IMG/VR virus record: IMGVR_UViG_3300009008_000009
Location: 1 to 64,000 of that record
Direction: 5' to 3' (one strand)
Source: a virus
DNA length: 64,000 nucleotides
Shown: piece after piece, positions 58,687 to 64,000 of the stretch
Numbering within the stretch: the stretch's first letter is position 1
Layout: each line of letters opens with the position of its first letter
Notes under the pieces: model-generated
Told to the model about the DNA's origin: nothing
Databases searched by the model: none
What the model saw: only the letters and a program-made list of their open reading frames with translations
Made by a program: the position numbers and the translations under genes

Positions 58687-59523
58687 TCAGATAAGAACTG
58701 GTGACCTCAGTGCCTCGTCAACCATTGCATTTGCACCTCGGCGGTCTACCCCCACCGTTACTAAGTCTTCAACCAGCTCCTCTGGTTCAATACCGTCAGC
58801 GATGTAAGCCTGAAGGGTTCGAATTTCACGGGTGAGAACGTTGTCGTTGGATACTATCCACGTTGCCCCACCGGTAGCATCAAAGGGCCATGCATTAAAT
58901 TCAGCTGTTTTCCCTTTGGTTCGATTGATCTTCCCACCAGCCTTCCGATAGGCCAGAACAACCTTGCCCCAATATAAGTCATCCTGAGGATCAACATCAA
59001 GAAGAGATCGCTTCCAGAGCGAGATGTCGGAAACCCAAGGTGGGGCCTGCATCCGAGACGCCATGGAGGCAAGAATATCACGACGGGTACCATCCTTGCC
59101 GTCGATCTCTCCACCCATTTCTTTGTAGATCTTGGTCACTGTTGCCCAGTACTCATCTGACCCGTCGTCGTCGCCCGCTGCGTCCTTGGCCTCTTCCCAC
59201 TTGGCCTCGTCCTTGACCCATCCGGGGGCCTGCTTCATGAGGGACAGCTTCTTCTTCCGAGCATTAACAAGTTTAACAAACCCATCCTTATCAATGGTGA
59301 CACGGTTGTCTCGATACGCAATGGAAAACGCGTCCTCGACCTCCTCACGGGCTGCACCGGAAAACTCAGCAACATCGTCAACGATGTCCCACAGTATAAC
59401 TGGGACGGCCTTCCTGCGTGAGGAAGATCTACGCACTGCGGCAATGACCTCATCAACCAAGCTCGCGCCTGATCCGTCAACTAACCGGTCGATATCACGA
59501 ACATCAACTCCCGCGCATCTCAT
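58687..59523 (-). CDS. hypothetical head-module protein
   Basis: Not recognised; 278 residues. Two similar segments, APGWVKDEAKWEEAK and APPWVSDISLWKRS, each followed by YW...VTKIYKEMGGEI / YWGKVVLAYRKAGGKI, show an internal duplication of a small helical domain. The KxxGG turn recurs. It lies just downstream of the portal operon and may act in head assembly. Confidence 0.65.
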   Translation of the reverse strand: MRCAGVDVRDIDRLVDGSGASLVDEVIAAVRRSSSRRKAVPVILWDIVDDVAEFSGAAREEVEDAFSIAYRDNRVTIDKDGFVKLVNARKKKLSLMKQAPGWVKDEAKWEEAKDAAGDDDGSDEYWATVTKIYKEMGGEIDGKDGTRRDILASMASRMQAPPWVSDISLWKRSLLDVDPQDDLYWGKVVLAYRKAGGKINRTKGKTAEFNAWPFDATGGATWIVSNDNVLTREIRTLQAYIADGIEPEELVEDLVTVGVDRRGANAMVDEALRSPVLI

Positions 59524-59876
59524 TCCTCAGCCTCACTTTCCACGTACTTTTCAAGCAAGTACGCCACCACCTCTTCGGCGTTTGTAATGTCTGTTTCCCA
59601 GTTTCCACGAACTTCGACGTAGACTGGAAGATTGACCTTCACACTTGCATACTCAAGGTAGTCCGGGTCAGAGTAAGTCTTCTTGACCCGATTATACTCA
59701 CCGTCACCAGCGGGAATGTTAGCCCACACAGTCGGACGCTCGAACAGGAGCTTGCAAATCTTCTCGCCCTGCTTGCTGGTGGACGCCCACACTGGTGCGT
59801 CACCGACCTTGTGAACTACAACCCCCAGCGGCTTGGTACGCGGAGTTTCATTGAGTACAACAAAGTGCCAGATCAT
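59520..59876 (-). CDS. hypothetical protein
   Basis: Not recognised; 118 residues, alpha/beta, with an acidic C-terminus. 4-bp ATGA overlaps on both sides tie it to the portal gene and to 58687-59523. Confidence 0.65.
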   Translation of the reverse strand: MIWHFVVLNETPRTKPLGVVVHKVGDAPVWASTSKQGEKICKLLFERPTVWANIPAGDGEYNRVKKTYSDPDYLEYASVKVNLPVYVEVRGNWETDITNAEEVVAYLLEKYVESEAEE

Positions 59877-62800
59877 TCCTCCTCCTCGCCGCCCTGCCGA
59901 TATTCCTTGCCGTCAAAGACATGGTCACGGAGAAGCTCGTACATGTTATTGTCCAAGAACTCCAGCTTGTAGGAGTCGGTCTGGTATAGACTGTAAGACT
60001 CAATGAAGTACTCCTCGGCGCTGGTGGCAGCATTTGGATTGATAAACCCAACACCCTCACCAGATCGCGGAGCACCTATGAGCTCAATTCCATCGTCCTC
60101 TATGCGCATGCTCTGCAGCGCAATCTTGGAATCGTAAAGATCGTTTACGGTATCCTGTGCCTCGCTGGCCAAGTCAACAAACTCGCGGCGGGCGCGTTCC
60201 TTTACCACAAACCACGACGGGTCGTCCTCATAGAATGAGAACCCACTGATCAGCAAGCCGTCGTCGGTCTCGTATGATGAAATGTTGCCCCGCTGCGTCT
60301 CGCGAAGCTCATCAAGCTCAACATCGATGCGTAGGTCGGATGGTGGCTTGCCATCACGCTCTTCAATCTCGTCCAGAATGCGCTGTCGTTCCTTCTCAGC
60401 CCACGCACGTGTATCTACGATGTCAGGCACAACGTTAATCGAGGTGTCCTCGATTGGATTCTCCTTAAGGGCCAGCGCGATATCGTCAAGGAGCTCGGTC
60501 GGCACAGACTCAACCGTGGTGCTGCCCTCAGAAACGGTGCCGGTGTTTTCGAACTCAGCCCCCGGAGGTGGAATGAAGTCGTCCCATTCAGCGAATCCAA
60601 CAACTGGCTCGTAACTACCACGACAGTTTGGATGGCCTTCAAACTCCTTCGTCTCTGGGTTCTGGATCAGTGGATACTCAAGCTCAAGAACCTTGGAGAG
60701 ATCAAACTCGAGACCGTCCACCGACCGGCAGTAATCACAAGTCCTGAAGTCCTTTATCTCACGGCGAATGACCTTCTTCACCCCAGCGTCGTACCACTCT
60801 TGAAGCGCAGCCTTGCTGTAGATGTTCATCGTCTCGGTCCGGACGATGCGCTGGTAGATGTTACGCTGGTCGTTCCATACCTCGCCAAGACGGTCTGAAA
60901 GCTCCTCCTCGCTCAGCTTCTCGAAGTCCGGATCGTCGAACTCCTTAAACAGCGCCCGGGTGATATCCTCGATGGGCTCGTCAGCCTTGCTGTGCAACAT
61001 CTCTCGAATGCGGGAAATCACCTCTTCGGATACAGTGGAAACGTTCTGAAGCGCACGGTCGACTGCAGCATCCAAGTTTCGCTGGCGCTGGTCATCGAAC
61101 GCCGCCCGCTTGGCGGAAAGGTAACGGCGACCTCGTCTGGACCTACGCAGGGCCTTAACAACCGTGTCCTGTGCCTTCTCGTAGATGCTCCGGATACGGG
61201 TGGCAAAGTCTGCACCCCCCTCTTCGGAAACGTCGTCCAAGTTGTCACGGAACGCGTGCTCCAAGTCCTCAATGCGGATGTGACCACGTTCTTTCCATCG
61301 ATCAAGCAATCTGGATACGAAGTCTTCTTGCTTCTTATCGAAGGTGTCGATGAGGTTATTCTCGGCGGCAAGGACATCAGACTGGGATGACTTATCCATC
61401 CGGGATGTCATCAGCTTGGTCTGCCAGTCGTTCATCGAGTCCATGTGATCGTCGAGACGAAGTATCTGTGCTCGGAATGATCTACGGTGAACGGTGGGGA
61501 GCTTGGCACGCTTATGGTTAAGCTCAGCTCGCCGTGACTTTCCCGGCGTCTTCTTAGCCCCCGACTCTGTGACGTTCTCGCCAGACTCACCACCCACCGG
61601 AGCCTGCGTTCCCGGCTCCTTTGGCGGTGATGGTGACGTGGGTGGTGGAACTCCGCCACCACTCTCTGATTCTGGTACGTCGGGTGGGGCTGGTGCGGAT
61701 GACTCATCGCTGTCCATCGTCACACCAGCAGGGTCTTCCTTACCCTCATCAACCTTCTCAACATCCTGCTCTTCCTTCGGAAGGAATGTGGACTTCAAGG
61801 TCTTCAATATATCCCTAAAGCCTTCGAGTGCGGTACGTCCCGCAGTGGAGAAGTACTGCTTTCTGGCCTCACCAAGATTGCGGTCGGCCAGAGTACCCTG
61901 CTCCTTATCAAGCCATGTCAGGGCCTCATCGTAGTCAACGTCAAGTGCGTCACAAACAATCTTGAGTGGTAAGTCGCCCCGGTCACGGAGCTGGATCAGT
62001 GAAGATCGAATTGACGCATCGTCAGTCAGGTTCTGTTTATGACGCCAGTTGAAGTCCGGAACGACCGGCTCTTGCACCTCCGTCCTCACCTTGTGGTCAA
62101 GGTCGGCGGACTTTCGTACGTAAAAGTCGTTAGCCAGCGCTGTGGGTAGGAAGACTTTACGCTTGTACACATCTTCCATCATGTTGCGGATCACCAAGTA
62201 CCGTGACATCAGCGTCCGAAGTGCAACACTGGCTGTAGCGAAGTTCGGACCTTCCCCGGAAGTCAACGACTTATTCGTAAACAGTCGCGTCATGATCCGT
62301 TTGTCAATGGCGTCCAGCTCGGGGTTGATTGGCAGTACCTTACCCGTCGACCCAATCACATCGGTGGAAACAGCGTGGTGGGTTATGATGGTAAACATCG
62401 GGTCGTTGTTCGCGGCCAGTAAAAGATCTCGGAAGTTCTGAAGGTCGTTATTAGTCGGCATGTACCCGTCAGGGCCGGGTGTTCCGAGCTTCCACACCCA
62501 CTTCGGGGTGATGTGCCCCTGTGCGATTGCGTTCTGGGCCAGCCGGAGGGTATCACCGTAGAGTAAGTCCTTGATGATCCCCAAGATAATCGACGTGCCT
62601 CGCAAGTCCCACGGCATTGCGCGGTTAGCGACCAGTTCGGTGGAGAAGGAATCGAGCTCTACGTTGACCCCGCTGTTAACAGCGAACCGCACCTCAGGGT
62701 GAATGAGCTCAGCAACCCGACGATCATAGGGGTCGTCCGACTTAACCAAGTTCCGCAGAGGTGCGTCTGGGGCCAGCTCGTAGTGCTCAGCTGGTTCACC

Positions 62801-63391
62801 ATCGTCAGAGTGAGCAAGATAATGACCAACAACCCGAACGTAGGCTGTATTAATGAAAGTCTGATCTACAAATCGATTATAGTCTTCAGACCACCACGAG
62901 TACGGCATCACCTCGCCGAACAACCACCAGCACTTGAGAAAGTTATAGAGGTTGTCAAGCAAGTTCATGTCGTCTGCCATGGTCTCATAGGTGTTCAATA
63001 TCTCCGGGTCTTCAACACCAGTAAGAGAGAATCGTGACAGTGGAAGCTGAGAGTGAATCTCGATAGCGTTACCAACCAGTGGATGAAACTTGAAGTAGTA
63101 TTCAATCCACTCCATTAACACCGGATTCGGATCTCCAACAGTTCCGGGCTGCTGGGGAATGTAAAAGTTGTCAACGTTTAAACGAGGGTCTTTGATTGGT
63201 GGTAGGAGATTCTGAATGTCAGCTGACGCAGTGCTACTCATACCGGCCACAAGACCACCAGCCCCGGGGCGAGACGGTACATGGACTCCGGCTTTATCAA
63301 ACACACCACGAGATGAATCGGCGCCTACCCGGGCATTGCGCTCTATCACATCCTTCTGTGGAAACGGGCGTTTTTCATCACCCATAGTCAA
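59873..63391 (-). CDS. portal protein fused to Mu F-like head morphogenesis protein
   Basis: A 1172-residue fusion. Residues 1-560 have the portal pattern: PNPVLMEWIEYYFKFHPLVG, then FKCWWLFGEVMP and LYGDTLRLAQNAIA, with a long helical stem. A Pro/Gly/Ser-rich linker (570-640) follows. The MuF domain lies around 660-960, with NIYQRIVRTETMNIYSKAA, C885/C888 (CDYC) and HPNCRGS at 920-925, as in Mu F/SPP1 gp7. The last 200 residues end with EEYFIESYSLYQTD, like the end of MuF-attached metallopeptidases but without HExxH. The portal is the DNA gate of the head. Confidence 0.88.
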   Translation of the reverse strand: MTMGDEKRPFPQKDVIERNARVGADSSRGVFDKAGVHVPSRPGAGGLVAGMSSTASADIQNLLPPIKDPRLNVDNFYIPQQPGTVGDPNPVLMEWIEYYFKFHPLVGNAIEIHSQLPLSRFSLTGVEDPEILNTYETMADDMNLLDNLYNFLKCWWLFGEVMPYSWWSEDYNRFVDQTFINTAYVRVVGHYLAHSDDGEPAEHYELAPDAPLRNLVKSDDPYDRRVAELIHPEVRFAVNSGVNVELDSFSTELVANRAMPWDLRGTSIILGIIKDLLYGDTLRLAQNAIAQGHITPKWVWKLGTPGPDGYMPTNNDLQNFRDLLLAANNDPMFTIITHHAVSTDVIGSTGKVLPINPELDAIDKRIMTRLFTNKSLTSGEGPNFATASVALRTLMSRYLVIRNMMEDVYKRKVFLPTALANDFYVRKSADLDHKVRTEVQEPVVPDFNWRHKQNLTDDASIRSSLIQLRDRGDLPLKIVCDALDVDYDEALTWLDKEQGTLADRNLGEARKQYFSTAGRTALEGFRDILKTLKSTFLPKEEQDVEKVDEGKEDPAGVTMDSDESSAPAPPDVPESESGGGVPPPTSPSPPKEPGTQAPVGGESGENVTESGAKKTPGKSRRAELNHKRAKLPTVHRRSFRAQILRLDDHMDSMNDWQTKLMTSRMDKSSQSDVLAAENNLIDTFDKKQEDFVSRLLDRWKERGHIRIEDLEHAFRDNLDDVSEEGGADFATRIRSIYEKAQDTVVKALRRSRRGRRYLSAKRAAFDDQRQRNLDAAVDRALQNVSTVSEEVISRIREMLHSKADEPIEDITRALFKEFDDPDFEKLSEEELSDRLGEVWNDQRNIYQRIVRTETMNIYSKAALQEWYDAGVKKVIRREIKDFRTCDYCRSVDGLEFDLSKVLELEYPLIQNPETKEFEGHPNCRGSYEPVVGFAEWDDFIPPPGAEFENTGTVSEGSTTVESVPTELLDDIALALKENPIEDTSINVVPDIVDTRAWAEKERQRILDEIEERDGKPPSDLRIDVELDELRETQRGNISSYETDDGLLISGFSFYEDDPSWFVVKERARREFVDLASEAQDTVNDLYDSKIALQSMRIEDDGIELIGAPRSGEGVGFINPNAATSAEEYFIESYSLYQTDSYKLEFLDNNMYELLRDHVFDGKEYRQGGEEEE

Positions 63392-63396
63392 GCACC

Positions 63397-63783
63397 TCAG
63401 TTGACCTTATAGGGGTCCATGTGGTCACGAAGATTGGCCTTGCCGAACATCCACTTCCTCACCCCGACTTCAGTGAATCCACGAACTTGACCAATGTTAT
63501 CCTCAAAGAGAGGAGGGGTATACACATGGTCAGCGTCGAAGCGAAGGATAAGAAATGCGTCCTTGGTAAAGTCCATACGAATCGGGCTCACACGAAGTGA
63601 CACATGTATCTCACCAGCAATAGCCACACCGTCCGATGAAAGCTCGCTGATCTTGATTTTCTTAATGTTGAGCTTACCTGTGTGTACAAACTTCCGATGA
63701 GGCTTAAATGCCGCACGGGCAGCCTTCGATGTAAGAAGTAAGGTTTGCTCGTCAATAGCACTGGCTTCAGAAACTCCGGGCAT
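63397..63783 (-). CDS. hypothetical head-module protein
   Basis: Not recognised; 128 residues from the ATG at MPGVSEASA, right after the upstream stop. Beta-rich (LNIKKIKISELSSDGVAIAG). Ends 6 bp before the portal gene, so it belongs to the head operon. Confidence 0.65.
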   Translation of the reverse strand: MPGVSEASAIDEQTLLLTSKAARAAFKPHRKFVHTGKLNIKKIKISELSSDGVAIAGEIHVSLRVSPIRMDFTKDAFLILRFDADHVYTPPLFEDNIGQVRGFTEVGVRKWMFGKANLRDHMDPYKVN

Positions 63784-63787
63784 CGCG

Positions 63788-64000
63788 CTATCCCTCTCGA
63801 ATAACTCGCTCGACGTCGGCTGCGTCAAACCCAAACTCCATCGCGACAATCTTAGCAACATGTGAAATGAATTCGTCGTCCTGCCGCCAATCGTCGATCA
63901 AAAGATCTTCTCCACGCAAGTCTGCCTCGGCCTGCGTGACCGCTCGACGGATATGAGAGTCAGATGCGTCCTTGACGATGTCTCGCTTACTGGAAGCTCG
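63788..64000 (-). CDS. partial gene at right edge
   Basis: The C-terminal 70 residues of a protein whose start lies beyond the window (HIRRAVTQAEADLRGEDLLI ... DVERVIREG). Helical and acidic. It lies upstream of the head genes in the same direction. Confidence 0.7.
   Translation of the reverse strand, partial: RASSKRDIVKDASDSHIRRAVTQAEADLRGEDLLIDDWRQDDEFISHVAKIVAMEFGFDAADVERVIREG

Overview
The window is a 64 kb piece of a large double-stranded DNA tailed-phage genome (Caudoviricetes). It carries a portal protein fused to a Mu F-like head protein, virion-type lectin-like proteins, phage-style DNA methyltransferases, a tmRNA, a tRNA, GroEL and GroES, a class II ribonucleotide reductase and a UvrD-type helicase, the last two each interrupted by an intein. 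Every gene I can support is on the minus strand. Genes are packed with 4-bp ATGA overlaps and good Shine-Dalgarno sites. The host cannot be named from the sequence; promoters are of the ordinary bacterial sigma-70 type.

Layout, left to right (transcription runs right to left). 1-7107: an acidic repeat protein cut by the window edge, a membrane/coiled-coil protein, a sulfotransferase-like protein, a lectin-like virion protein and large unknown proteins. 7178-11269: NrdJ with a LAGLIDADG intein. 11332-15319: small unknown, membrane and zinc-ribbon proteins and a cupin. 15429-17165: an RNA region with tmRNA, tRNA-Pro(UGG), two structured elements, three boxA-like motifs about 300 nt apart and its own promoter. 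17155-28563: many small early-type genes, several behind their own terminator/promoter module, including a Spo11/topoisomerase VI A-like TOPRIM protein, an HNH nuclease, a DarG-like macrodomain protein and a deoxyribosyltransferase-like protein. 28792-30779: groEL and groES. 31061-39670: small genes, a MazG-like protein, a RAMP-like protein preceded by two arrays of a GG-marked 5-nt period, a UDG-like protein and a D12-class Dam methyltransferase. 39858-41496: an AT-rich pair of paralogous methyltransferases, with a 60-bp inverted repeat at one edge. 41548-49216: an esterase-like hydrolase, small genes, a third type of methyltransferase, a glycosyltransferase and a DEDD-type exonuclease. 49366-52506: UvrD-type helicase with an intein carrying a GIY-YIG-like nuclease. 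52614-58661: seven consecutive glycosyltransferases. 58687-64000: head module with the portal-MuF fusion.

Two regulatory themes stand out. First, about a dozen intergenic sites combine a rho-independent terminator with a TTGCAT-N17-TATCAT promoter, followed in several by a perfect palindrome CATGTACATG; the -35 element lies inside the terminator hairpin. Second, the leader of the gene at 33196-33750 is predicted to begin exactly at an array of sixteen 5-nt units marked by GG, with a second in-phase array upstream. I regard this array plus its RAMP-like gene as the best candidate for an undescribed system here.

Together the genes describe a phage that makes its own deoxynucleotides, chaperonin, ribosome-rescue RNA and DNA-modification enzymes, and carries nine glycosyltransferases plus a sulfotransferase-like protein that may decorate virions, DNA or host surface.
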